Shown: positions 22,480-29,841, counted from the stretch's first letter. The stretch: DNA of 32,110 bases from Nitrososphaeria archaeon (GCA_029775965.1 JARVJU010000017.1:1-32110), one strand, 5' to 3'. A program made the numbers and translations. The notes: generated by a model not told the origin, from the letters alone.

Positions 22480-24951
22480 ATGCAACAGATGAGAAGAAAT
22501 TACTATACTGCAGCTTTGCTTGTAATACTACTCCTTGCCATTTCATTTTTTGTGGAACCATTAGCCGTGTTGAATCCGTATAACGGTGTTTGGAGCGTAA
22601 CAGTAAATTCTGGATACAGATCAATGGTTCTCAACATACCCGGTCTTTATCAACCTGTGAATATAACAATAGACAGTACTGGCCTTGCTCATATATCTGC
22701 AGCGAACGACCACGATCTCTTCTTCGCCCAAGGATTCTATGTGGCAGCAAACAGGCTTGATCAGATGGAGCTGCAGGCTATCATGGCTTCAGGTAATCTT
22801 AGCAAATATGTTGGGCCATCAGGCATAGCTTCAGATAAGACGGTAATGTTGCTTGGACTGCCTAAATATGCATATTCACTTGAAAAAGATATACAACAAC
22901 AATATCCACAATACTACTCATTAATACAGGACTTCAGCGAAGGTGTAAATGCATATATCAATAGCACCTTCTTCAGCGACCCGCTAGTGCTCAAATTAGC
23001 TGGGATTGAGCCCTTCAAATGGACTCCTTATTACAGTTTTGTATGGCAAGAATATATGAGCTGGACGCTTACTACAGGGGGAAAGGAACCACTGATGTAC
23101 AGCTTGATGTACAGTAGCCTCGGCTTTAATTCGACATTACAGATCTGGCCTTACTATCCGTATTATTCAGAACAGGTGACAGTGCTGCCAGGAGACGGAG
23201 AGATAAATAACTATAGCCTGTCAGCTCAAGGCATAGAGCCAAGCTATCTATGGTCTCTGAACTGGATGGATCAGTGGGCAACAGGAGTTAATACATCTTT
23301 ACTAAAGCAACTTCGGCCATTATTGAAAGAAGCTCTCCAGAACATATCAGACCCTTACTTTGCATCACCAGATATGGGAAGTAATAGTTGGGTTATAGCT
23401 AGCTCATTCAGCTGCTCTGGCTCTCCGCTTCTAGCTAACGATCCACACCTCCCCCTGTATATTCCTTCCTTGTGGATCCCCATGCAATTGCAAGATACAT
23501 CATTTAATGTAACCGGATGGAACCTGGTAGGTGTACCGGGTATACTGATAGGGCATACGACAAGCACAGCTTGGGGTCTGACAACACCAGAAGGAAATTC
23601 TGCTAACGATTACCTTGAAATCCTCAACGGTACAAGCTATTTGTACGATGGTAAACGGTTGCCTATGCAGAGTGTTAATTACACACTAGATGGTAAAGAG
23701 TTTACGGTATACTATACAAACAACGGTCCCCTTATAGCTAGAAACTCTAATTATGGGATATCTTTGAGTTGGCCAGGTGCAGAATTACCATCATATGACC
23801 TGATAGCAGAAATTATGCTCGATAATTCGACAACCTATTCTGAAATGCTAAACGCCCTCAGATTCTGGGGTGTACCTCCTCAAAACTTTGCTCTTGTATC
23901 AAAAGACCACGCCGGATACATAACAGCAGGAAGGTATCCCTTGATAAATGAAACACTTCCAGATAATAAGACTGTTATGGTAATAGGTTCAAGGTCTATT
24001 CTCAACGGTTCTGTTAGTAATTGGGAGCCAGAAGGTTTTGTACCATTCAAGTTTTTGCCACAGTCAGAAGATAACCCTAGAGGCTACATGTTCGCACCAA
24101 ATCAGCCAACAGTAGGGCAGGATTATCCATATCCTTTTGTTGGTGGTTTCTGGGCTTCAGGTGGCAGAGCGCAGGTGATTTATCACTATCTGAGTGCAAA
24201 GCAATGTGTAACCATTAATGACATGGAAAGTTTGCAGAGTAACATTACAGATTACTGGGCCAGTCAGTTAACCCCGCTACTTATAAAAGAAATTCATGCG
24301 ATGAATATGAATGATTTGGAGCAGAAGGCCTTTACCTACTTATCTGATTGGAATTATACTGCAGATGAAGGTTCTGTCGGTATGACTCTCTACTGGTATA
24401 TTACATCTGAAATAGATAACATGACATATGCGAAAATATATCAAGAGAACAACCTGCAAGGATTACCTCTTCCATTTATATCTACAACAATATACCTAGC
24501 ATACAATTACCCTGACTCGCAGTGGTTCAATTATAACTTCACTAATATAGCAAGAGAGGCTTTTACAAAAGCCGTAGATCTTCTTTCAACCAATCTAGGT
24601 GATAATGTATCTTCTTGGACTTGGGGCAGAGTGCACATGCTAGAGATCCACAGTCTGAGTGGTCTGCAGGCTCTATCCATAGGTCCTTTGCCGATCTGGG
24701 GTGACGATCACACGTTAAGTGTAGGCTCCACATCTCATGAGCTTATAGTTCCCGAGCCATATGTTACTGTAGGCTCCTCATTAAGATTCATAGCGTCACC
24801 TGCTTTACAGCAATTCCTAGGGGTTTTTCCCGGCGGACCTAGTAACAATCCCATCAGCTATTACTACTCAAATCAGTTGCAAGCATGGCTTGACCATCAA
24901 TACTTTTCTCTAGCAAATGGACAGATAATTGCGAGGTGGCATCTTGAATAA
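22480..24951 (+). CDS. Penicillin acylase-family N-terminal nucleophile hydrolase, exported
   Basis: This 823-residue protein has an N-terminal hydrophobic export segment (about 9-27). The A-chain-like region opens with VNITIDSTGLAHISAANDHDLFFAQGF, the D-x-x-G-x-x-H-I and F-x-Q-G-x pattern of penicillin acylases. The autocleavage site is GSNSW, giving Ser301 as new N-terminal nucleophile, followed by SPLLANDPHLPL, whose Asn and neighbours shape the oxyanion pocket. Later conserved blocks are WGLTTPEGNSANDYLEI and WGRVHMLEIHSL near the C-terminus. Family members cut amides such as beta-lactams, acyl-homoserine lactones or lipopeptides; in archaea the substrate is unknown. With the acid peptidases nearby it may be a scavenging amidase. 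The following membrane gene overlaps its stop. Confidence 0.92.
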   Translation: MQQMRRNYYTAALLVILLLAISFFVEPLAVLNPYNGVWSVTVNSGYRSMVLNIPGLYQPVNITIDSTGLAHISAANDHDLFFAQGFYVAANRLDQMELQAIMASGNLSKYVGPSGIASDKTVMLLGLPKYAYSLEKDIQQQYPQYYSLIQDFSEGVNAYINSTFFSDPLVLKLAGIEPFKWTPYYSFVWQEYMSWTLTTGGKEPLMYSLMYSSLGFNSTLQIWPYYPYYSEQVTVLPGDGEINNYSLSAQGIEPSYLWSLNWMDQWATGVNTSLLKQLRPLLKEALQNISDPYFASPDMGSNSWVIASSFSCSGSPLLANDPHLPLYIPSLWIPMQLQDTSFNVTGWNLVGVPGILIGHTTSTAWGLTTPEGNSANDYLEILNGTSYLYDGKRLPMQSVNYTLDGKEFTVYYTNNGPLIARNSNYGISLSWPGAELPSYDLIAEIMLDNSTTYSEMLNALRFWGVPPQNFALVSKDHAGYITAGRYPLINETLPDNKTVMVIGSRSILNGSVSNWEPEGFVPFKFLPQSEDNPRGYMFAPNQPTVGQDYPYPFVGGFWASGGRAQVIYHYLSAKQCVTINDMESLQSNITDYWASQLTPLLIKEIHAMNMNDLEQKAFTYLSDWNYTADEGSVGMTLYWYITSEIDNMTYAKIYQENNLQGLPLPFISTTIYLAYNYPDSQWFNYNFTNIAREAFTKAVDLLSTNLGDNVSSWTWGRVHMLEIHSLSGLQALSIGPLPIWGDDHTLSVGSTSHELIVPEPYVTVGSSLRFIASPALQQFLGVFPGGPSNNPISYYYSNQLQAWLDHQYFSLANGQIIARWHLE
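24933..24939 (+). promoter_or_regulatory. Shine-Dalgarno GAGGTGG inside the acylase 3' end
   Basis: GAGGTGG lies four bases before a TTG at 24944 that overlaps the acylase stop. This favours 24944 over the in-frame TTG at 24929 and implies coupled translation. Confidence 0.5.
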
Positions 24952-25297
24952 GACAAATCTTGTTATAGTTGTTATCTCTGCTGCATTATGCTATATTGCA
25001 CTTATAATATCACCCTATGCATGGGGCGGCCTCATTGCATCTTTACCATTATTTATCATAAAGCCTGCAAGGGCATTCGTTGCAGGGTTTTCGGTTGGTC
25101 TTGCAACTTCCATTTCTCTATTCATAGCATATCCAATGGCCTCTTTGCTCAGCTTGGCATCATTGATAGGTAGGATAATAAACCTCTCACCCTATATAGT
25201 AATAGTGATCTATCCTCTTTTCTTTGCAATCATAGTAGGGCTATCCGCCTCTCTCTGGTCCACCATATACAGAATCTTTCGCCCGGTTGGCGGTTGA
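24944..25297 (+). CDS. Small integral membrane protein coupled to the acylase gene
   Basis: This 117-residue protein consists almost wholly of hydrophobic helices: NLVIVVISAALCYIALIIS, then WGGLIASLPLFII, FVAGFSVGLATSISLFIAYPM, and YIVIVIYPLFFAIIVGLSASLW. A short basic end (YRIFRPVGG) suggests the C-terminus is inside. I recognise no family. The TTG start at 24944 overlaps the acylase stop codon (24949-24951) and follows a good Shine-Dalgarno sequence, so the two genes form a translational unit. That arrangement suggests the membrane protein serves the exported acylase or its product, for example in transport, but no motif proves this. A start at 24929 would add five residues. Confidence 0.7.
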   Translation: MNKTNLVIVVISAALCYIALIISPYAWGGLIASLPLFIIKPARAFVAGFSVGLATSISLFIAYPMASLLSLASLIGRIINLSPYIVIVIYPLFFAIIVGLSASLWSTIYRIFRPVGG

Positions 25298-25388
25298 GAT
25301 AGATGGGATGTCAGGCTAGCTAGCAAAGGAGCTCTTATTTAACACATCTAACACTTTAGGCGAAACTTTCATGTTTAACTCAGCGAGT

Positions 25389-25419
25389 GATAAGCCCCAA
25401 ACAAACTGATAGGGTAGAA
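25389..25419. repeat. 31-bp direct repeat, copy 1
   Basis: A 31-base sequence from GATAAGCCCC to AGGGTAGAA recurs at 26393-26423 with a single mismatch. Copy 1 ends eight bases before the right terminus of the truncated IS element at 25428. Confidence 0.85.
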
Positions 25420-25427
25420 GCCCCTTT

Positions 25428-25935
25428 CTGACATACTCCCACTGCTGAAGCGTGTGGGGTTCTGCTTTTTCGTTGCATTCCGTCCGCACTTCTCGCGATT
25501 GGAGTAGGTTTTGCAGAACAATTTTGTCGAGTTTTGGCGTCTCTAGGGTTCGCAGAGTTGCGCCTCTGGTATCAGTGCTACCTTCCAACACATCCCTGTC
25601 TGTGCTGGATTGACCTATGCTTTCCATTAAAGGAAAGGAGGACGCAACGCTATGTTGAATCCAGCGTTTGCGTCAGCATGGAAGTGTCCGTGTTGAGACA
25701 CTTGTGTTCTGTGTGTCACAGACGACACAGACACGCTTTTTCTTCCCTTTGTTTCTGCGCTTCTACGCCGCGAATACTCATGCGATGTAGTTCGTGGCTC
25801 GGCGCAGACAAGAGGGAGATGTCTTAATCGTGGCTTACGATTAGACAAGCATTGTATTGCATGCATGCCTACATATGAACGTTGTGTGGAGACCAAATTC
25901 ATCCCACCGCTAAAGCGATGTGAGCTTTGTTCTCC
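25428..25935 (-). mobile_element. Internally deleted IS605 derivative with both ends present
   Basis: About 0.5 kb. The right end is at 25428-25465: CTGACATACTCCC plus the hairpin CCCACTGCTGAAGCGTGTGGGG as in the full element. A tnpB 3' remnant occupies 25553-25822. A left-end-like segment with the imperfect hairpin CCACCGCT/AGCGATGTG lies at about 25904-25923. The inner left-end bases (about 25825-25890) resemble those at the right edge of the window: ACGATTAGACA, GCCTACATA and so on, in the opposite orientation. tnpA and most of tnpB are gone. The exact left boundary is uncertain. Confidence 0.7.
25553..25822 (-). pseudogene. tnpB: tnpB 3' remnant in the deletion derivative
   Basis: The minus strand translates to LPLVCAEPRTTSHEYS and, 35 residues on, HADANAGFNIALRPPF. 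This parallels IPLAYVEPRNTSQECS and HADANAGFNIALRPPL in the intact TnpB. The Asp of RuvC-III survives, but the zinc-ribbon cysteines are mostly lost (CSPCG has become YSRRR). A five-base insertion near 25627 shifts the frame before MESIGQSSTDRDVLEGSTD, the former C-terminus. The gene is dead. Confidence 0.85.
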
Positions 25936-25967
25936 AAACCTCTTTTAAGGGGTAAGGGTGAGGTGGT

Positions 25968-26324
25968 TCACCGGCGTTGCTCGAGTCGCTGAAGTTCTCG
26001 GTTCATTTCCTGTAGCTGAGTGTTCATTTGTTGCAAATAGTTGAGCTCTTGAAAAGACCAGAAACCCACAGGTCTATATATAGCGTCGTTTAGGTCGCCA
26101 TATGGCGAGCTGCTTGCATATGGTGTTCCATAAGGTGTTTGGTATCTCATACCGCGTTGCGGAGTAAAAGATATACCCATAATAATAATGAATAGTATGA
26201 TAGCAAGGCTGCCTGATATAAATAGAGAAGCAAAAAGGGAAATAAGAAGCCCAAATGTGATTATAATTTGTGCCCCATCGCTAAGTCTAATTCCCCTTTT
26301 TTTATGAACCTGTCTTTGTTCCAT
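25968..26324 (-). CDS. Small membrane protein with C-terminal coiled coil
   Basis: I recognise no named family in this 118-residue protein. A basic N-terminus (MEQRQVHKKRGIRL) precedes two hydrophobic helices with little loop between them (about 18-38 and 40-52). Then comes a Tyr/Pro/Ser-rich linker (YQTPYGTPYASSSPYG), and a C-terminal coil reads FQELNYLQQMNTQLQEMNRE. I use the ATG at 26324 because the frame upstream of it crosses the TATA-like GATATAAATATC (26353-26364) and the 31-bp repeat, so the longer 164-residue reading is unlikely. The gene is closely flanked by IS ends on both sides, yet its clean pattern suggests it is intact. A scaffold or stress (phage-shock-like) membrane protein is possible but not shown. 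Confidence 0.65.
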   Translation of the reverse strand: MEQRQVHKKRGIRLSDGAQIIITFGLLISLFASLFISGSLAIILFIIIMGISFTPQRGMRYQTPYGTPYASSSPYGDLNDAIYRPVGFWSFQELNYLQQMNTQLQEMNRELQRLEQRR

Positions 26325-26352
26325 TTCTCTCCCGTTTGTATGAGAGTACTGC

Positions 26353-26364
26353 GATATAAATATC
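26353..26364 (-). promoter_or_regulatory. TATA-like box of the gene ending at 25968
   Basis: GATATTTATATC on the minus strand lies 29-40 bases before the ATG at 26324, giving a leader of about 5-15 bases that includes the weak GGGAGAG before the start. Confidence 0.45.
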
Positions 26365-26392
26365 ATGTAAAAGTAAGCATTGCCTATGAAGC

Positions 26393-26423
26393 GATAAACC
26401 CCAAACAAACTGATAGGGTAGAA
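26393..26423. repeat. 31-bp direct repeat, copy 2
   Basis: This matches 25389-25419 except for one base (A for G). It continues into ATTCGTTTG instead of transposon sequence, so it could be an unoccupied version of the same site. Confidence 0.85.
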
Positions 26424-26436
26424 ATTCGTTTGTAAG

Positions 26437-26487
26437 GGAGGTGGTTCACAACAAAACCGCAAGGAAGCCCACTCACTTTAGCTGTGG
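26437..26487. repeat. IS200/IS605-like solo end
   Basis: GGTGGTTCAC followed by GGAAGCCCACTCACTTTAG and a CCAC/GTGG hairpin (26469-26487) has the form of an IS605-type end. Related GTTCAC-type motifs occur at 25961-25970 and 31792-31800. No transposase gene accompanies it. Confidence 0.45.
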
Positions 26488-26641
26488 AAGGAATTGCGGC
26501 AGACTTACACTTATGTATTTGACCCCATACTATCTTCGGTTAGGAGTTAGTGAATCATGTTATCCTTCTTCAGACAGAAGCGACGTAATCCAAACCGAAC
26601 ATTCTTCATGACTTCGCCAAGAGAGCTGTAGCTATCAAGAC

Positions 26642-26696
26642 TCTGGTGTTGCGGAACAGAATTCCTAACCAGAAATTGTTCCAGATTAACACCAGA
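26642..26696. other. Long imperfect hairpin, candidate structured RNA
   Basis: TCTGGTGTT (26642-26650) pairs perfectly with AACACCAGA (26688-26696). Inside it GGAACA (26653-26658) pairs with TGTTCC (26677-26682). The 2- and 5-base offsets between the stems form a small internal loop. No gene explains it; orientation is unknown. Confidence 0.4.
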
Positions 26697-26702
26697 AGAG
26701 GA

Positions 26703-26812
26703 CAGTCAACTAGCCTATGCATAATGGCTCCTATGCACATGAACTGGAGGCTGTGCATAAACCAGTCCTGGGAAGGGCAAGCCCATGAACTTCATTCATG
26801 AGTAGTTGACTG
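26703..26812. other. 110-bp segment bounded by 10-bp inverted repeats with internal hairpins
   Basis: CAGTCAACTA (26703-26712) and TAGTTGACTG (26803-26812) are perfect inverted repeats. Between them are a 7-bp pair TATGCAC/GTGCATA (26732-26738, 26753-26759) and a 6-bp pair CATGAA/TTCATG (26784-26789, 26795-26800), both properly nested. It could be a folded RNA or a small palindromic mobile element. A TATA-like AATATAAAAA begins right after it (26813-26822). Confidence 0.4.
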
Positions 26813-26911
26813 AATATAAAAACACTTAGAAGTTACGTAAAAGATATCGCGCAAGGACAAGAAATGGGGTAAAGATATCTAGAAGTTCTTCAATGGTACC
26901 GTTGAGGGAGC

Positions 26912-27568
26912 TTGGACCCAAAGGTAAGGGAGAAGAGATGTTCATTGATTGCAAGAATGATATCTTGGTTCGATGCATACTCTGTCCTTTCAACAACAGA
27001 CCCAGAGATTGTTGAAAAGGCCCTGAAAGATTATGCAGGAAGCGATTTGGATGCTATATGGAAAGAAGTCAAAGATGATGTATATATGATTGCCAACTTT
27101 CCAAGCAAATCCCCTGACGTAGAAAGATATTCACAGATACTCAGGAGGACCAGATTAGGTCTTTTTCTAGGTTCACTAGCAGCTATATTTTTTATGCTCC
27201 TTATAACCTTGGGGAGAATATCCTTCCCCTTTGACCCTGTATATGGGTTATTCATTCCGTTCGCAGTGCTGTATGGAGTATTCGGAATCAATACATACCT
27301 GGGAAGAGTCCTTAACAGGAAAGTAGTTCAGTTCTATGAAACTCACCAAGAAGAGCTTGCTCCCAGACAAAAACGTATAAGGAAGGCGGTACAGAAGCTT
27401 ATAGATAAGCTCTACATTGATGTGAAGTCACTGTCACTAGACTCAAGTAAGTTCAACTTCCAGGTATTTAATACGGACTATAAGAATATAAGAGTGGTTA
27501 AGGGAAGAGGAGGAAGATTTTACGCTGTAGTAGAAGGTACAGAAGTGAAAAAGACTAAAAAGAGCTAA
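26912..27568 (+). CDS. Membrane protein with cytoplasmic helical arms, unknown function
   Basis: This 218-residue protein has a hydrophilic N-terminal half, rich in charged residues and helical (DPEIVEKALKDYAGSDLDAIWKEVKDDVYMIANFPSKS). Two close hydrophobic helices span about 89-107 (LGLFLGSLAAIFFMLLITL) and 114-133 (YGLFIPFAVLYGVFGINTYL). A basic, helical region follows (HQEELAPRQKRIRKAVQKLIDKLY) and then a C-terminal beta-rich part ending EGTEVKKTKKS. I know no family name. The TTG at 26912 is the only start covering the N-terminal segment; the first ATG in frame is at 26957 (MISWFDAY) and is a real alternative. Its stop overlaps the stop of the convergent ACT-domain gene. Confidence 0.7.
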   Translation: MDPKVREKRCSLIARMISWFDAYSVLSTTDPEIVEKALKDYAGSDLDAIWKEVKDDVYMIANFPSKSPDVERYSQILRRTRLGLFLGSLAAIFFMLLITLGRISFPFDPVYGLFIPFAVLYGVFGINTYLGRVLNRKVVQFYETHQEELAPRQKRIRKAVQKLIDKLYIDVKSLSLDSSKFNFQVFNTDYKNIRVVKGRGGRFYAVVEGTEVKKTKKS

Positions 27569-28323
27569 TCAAATGTTTCGAGCTTGAACTTAATTGTCTT
27601 ATCATCCATATCGTATCTTGTATCCTTGACTTCTAGCCTTTTACCAATTATCGACTCGATCGCCCCTCTTATTATTCCTATTAGAATATAATCTACCTTA
27701 CTGTATTTATTACCGAGTATAGTATCTGAGAGCTTTACAATAAAGGAGTTATCTCTGACATTTATGTCTGCTATTGCTACTCCAGTTGCTCTGAGGTATC
27801 CCTTCATGTTATTGAGAAGTACATTCATATCATTCCTGAACTGCTCGCTTAGTGCATTCCTTATTAGATCAATAATCTGTCTACCATATGCTTCACCAGC
27901 ATTTTGTAATATCACTTCTCCAGCTGAACCGAATGTTTCAAGAAGGGAATTTATTGCAGTAGCATATGATTCGGCGTTGCCTAAAACGACTCTGCTTGTA
28001 TACCCATAAAGAGGGAACATAAAACTTTCGTACAGCATTTCATGTTTTGGCTCGATATATGCTTCTACCACAAAATCCATAGCTTTCATTTCTTCAACTA
28101 ACTGGTTTACAGATGCGAGTGACTTGGCCATTTCAAGATAGAATATTATATGCCCTATACTCTTATCTTCTGAAACCTGTCCATGGACTTGAAGGATATC
28201 TATATTCTTGGAGCCAAGCACATTTGAAATCTTCCCAAGAATGGATGGTCCTGACTTTACTATAAGGAATAACTCATAGACATCTGAGCCTTTAGGCGTT
28301 ATGAATCCTAAATTTCGATGCAT
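27565..28323 (-). CDS. ACT-domain protein with a ligand-binding-like C-terminal domain
   Basis: This 252-residue protein appears to have two domains. Residues about 14-100 have the ACT pattern: a YELFLIVKSGPSILGKISNVLGSKNIDI strand-helix with a conserved Gly-Lys turn, then IGHIIFYLEMAK and MDFVVEAYIEP. The remainder (about 105-252) contains NAGEAYGRQIIDLIRN and IIRGAIESIIGKRLEVKDTRY, which recalls the 4-vinyl-reductase/heme-NO-binding-like (V4R) fold; I am not certain of this. ACT domains bind amino acids or small ligands, so a regulatory sensor is likely. There is no DNA-binding domain. The start is supported by a TATA box 21-32 bases upstream. A one-base convergent stop overlap links it to the preceding gene. 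Confidence 0.72.
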   Translation of the reverse strand: MHRNLGFITPKGSDVYELFLIVKSGPSILGKISNVLGSKNIDILQVHGQVSEDKSIGHIIFYLEMAKSLASVNQLVEEMKAMDFVVEAYIEPKHEMLYESFMFPLYGYTSRVVLGNAESYATAINSLLETFGSAGEVILQNAGEAYGRQIIDLIRNALSEQFRNDMNVLLNNMKGYLRATGVAIADINVRDNSFIVKLSDTILGNKYSKVDYILIGIIRGAIESIIGKRLEVKDTRYDMDDKTIKFKLETFD

Positions 28324-28343
28324 GTGAAAGGACCTGTTAAGAT

Positions 28344-28355
28344 ACTATATAATTA
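28344..28355 (-). promoter_or_regulatory. TATA box of the ACT-domain gene
   Basis: TAATTATATAGT on the minus strand lies 21-32 bases before the ATG at 28323 and fits a leaderless transcript. Confidence 0.55.
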
Positions 28356-28453
28356 GGTTTGCCGAATTAGTAATTTAAAAGTGAATTTACTCCTAGTTAT
28401 CTGACAAAAGCATGAGTAGTTTCTACTATACCTGATTTCTCTTATGCAGATTA

Positions 28454-28462
28454 GATAAATAC
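28454..28462 (+). promoter_or_regulatory. TATA box of the luciferase-like gene
   Basis: GATAAATAC lies 23-31 bases before the ATG at 28485 and fits a leaderless transcript. Confidence 0.55.
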
Positions 28463-28484
28463 CTGAACCTTATGATATAGACAC

Positions 28485-29297
28485 ATGAAGTTTGGAATAG
28501 TCTATCCTAACACGGATGAATATTTGAAGCCTGAACTTGCGTCTGAAGTGTCCATAAGGGCTGAGAGAGCTGGCTTCAAAGTTCTCTTAACATGGGATCA
28601 TTATATGGTTCCTAGGACAAACAGGACTATGGATGCATGGACTTTTCTTTCATTCATAGCGGCTAGAACAAATTCAATTCAGCTGGGAACATGTGTTACA
28701 CCCATACCATTACGTAATCCAGCTATACTGGCAAAGATTGTAGCAACACTCGACGTTTTATCTGGTGGTAGAGTTTTACTTGGCGCAGGAGCAGGGTGGC
28801 ATAGACCTGAATTTGATGCTTTCAGTGTATGGGATGAACCGAAGATAAGGGTTGCCAAGGTGGAAGAAGGGATCCATCTGATAACCACACTGTGGAAAGA
28901 AGAAAGGGTAAGCTACAAAGGCAAATATTATTCAGTAAAGGATGCAAGTATAGAACCAAAACCAGTACAGAAACCTTATCCAGAAATTTGGTTTGGAAGT
29001 ACAGGCAGAAAGATGCTATCTATAGCTTTGCGATTTGGTACTGGCTGGATACCTACAATGATAGACCTTGATAAGTATACCAATATATCATCCACTCTTT
29101 TAAGGAAACGTCCAGATCTTAAGCTAGCGTATAACCTTTATGACCCATTATACGATTATCATAGCTATGTTGATCTTATAGAAAAGCTGAACGATGCAAA
29201 ATGTCAATACCTTATAATCAACTGGAGGTATAAACCGGATGAAATGGTAAAAAGGATAGACTGGTTTGCCAAAGAATTAATCAATTCTTTCAGCTGA
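28485..29297 (+). CDS. Luciferase-like (LLM) flavin- or F420-dependent oxidoreductase
   Basis: This 270-residue TIM-barrel protein matches the bacterial-luciferase-like superfamily. It begins MKFGIVYPN, then RAERAGFKVLLTWDHYMVP, IQLGTCVTPIPLRNPAILAKIVATLDVLSGGRVLLGAGAGWHRPEF in consecutive blocks (TCVTP, LSGGR and GAGAGWH are typical cofactor-site motifs), and EEGIHLITTLWKEERVSYKGKYYSVKDA. The barrel is completed by PYPEIWFGSTGRKMLSIA. The length is slightly short of the 300-340 common in F420-dependent members, mainly at the C-terminus. Whether the cofactor is F420 or FMN cannot be decided here; in archaea F420 is common. The substrate is unknown and the gene has no obvious operon partner. 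Confidence 0.9.
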   Translation: MKFGIVYPNTDEYLKPELASEVSIRAERAGFKVLLTWDHYMVPRTNRTMDAWTFLSFIAARTNSIQLGTCVTPIPLRNPAILAKIVATLDVLSGGRVLLGAGAGWHRPEFDAFSVWDEPKIRVAKVEEGIHLITTLWKEERVSYKGKYYSVKDASIEPKPVQKPYPEIWFGSTGRKMLSIALRFGTGWIPTMIDLDKYTNISSTLLRKRPDLKLAYNLYDPLYDYHSYVDLIEKLNDAKCQYLIINWRYKPDEMVKRIDWFAKELINSFS

Positions 29298-29520
29298 AAT
29301 TATAATATTCCAAACTATAATAATCAGAAGACCTATTATGCGAGAAGCTTAACAGGTATTTAGGTCAAAGTACATCTTGCAGCCAGAACATTGAAACCTT
29401 ATGAGATTTATAAGAAAAAATGTCAGTCTGCAGATTTGTTTTGTTTGCATCCTTCATGCTAAAGCATACCAGCAGGCTGATAAAAAAGATGAAGTGATGA
29501 GTATAAACTTACTAGTTTCT

Positions 29521-29664
29521 TTATTTACCCAAAATTCTAAAGAGTTTTGTACCACACTTAGGGCAGCTTCCCTGCAGTGCCTTTCTTCCGTTCTTCATGG
29601 TGACTTCTTTCGGATCTTTGATCTCTACCTTTGCTCTACATTTGACGCAGTAAGCTTCCGGCAT
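29521..29664 (-). CDS. 47-residue zinc-ribbon protein, DUF5679-like
   Basis: This small minus-strand gene encodes 47 residues: MPEAYCVKCRAKVEI near the start and SCPKCGTKLFRILGK at the end. Two Cys pairs (CVKC and CPKC), 28 residues apart, form a treble-clef or ribbon zinc site. Between them lies KDPKEVTMKNGRKALQG. This is the form of DUF5679, a short protein of archaea and some bacteria of unknown role. The gene has a good TATA box at 29694-29705 (30-41 bases before the ATG), implying a leader of a few bases. Too short for routine gene finders, but the strong match to a known family and the promoter support it. Confidence 0.85.
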   Translation of the reverse strand: MPEAYCVKCRAKVEIKDPKEVTMKNGRKALQGSCPKCGTKLFRILGK

Positions 29665-29693
29665 CTATGATCATCAAACTAAGCCTAATTTGT

Positions 29694-29705
29694 TATATTT
29701 TTAAG
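29694..29705 (-). promoter_or_regulatory. TATA box of the DUF5679-like gene
   Basis: CTTAAAAATATA on the minus strand lies 30-41 bases before the ATG at 29664. Confidence 0.6.
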
Positions 29706-29826
29706 TATGGCGCCTAAAATATGAAGCCAAGCAGTCTAGTTTAAAAGAACCAAGGTTTATAAGAAGACCAAACAGGGAATCAGGGTCAGGCTTGATACTT
29801 CTTAACAAATCAAAATCTCTTTGGTT

Positions 29827-29833
29827 GGGGTGA
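29827..29833 (+). promoter_or_regulatory. Shine-Dalgarno before the geranylgeranyl-reductase-like gene
   Basis: GGGGTGA lies eight bases before the ATG at 29842 and selects it over the out-of-frame ATG at 29838. This transcript therefore has a leader; a TATA-like GGTTTATAAG at about 29755-29764 could start it. Confidence 0.5.
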
Positions 29834-29841
29834 GCTGATGG

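Noticed and set aside
25389-26423. Direct repeats as a CRISPR array
   Set aside because: Only two copies about 1 kb apart with a gene and transposon between; no regular spacers and no cas genes.
25968-26462. 164-residue version of the small membrane/coil protein
   Set aside because: The extra 46 residues would be encoded by the TATA-like box, the 31-bp repeat and an IS end; the ATG at 26324 is better placed.
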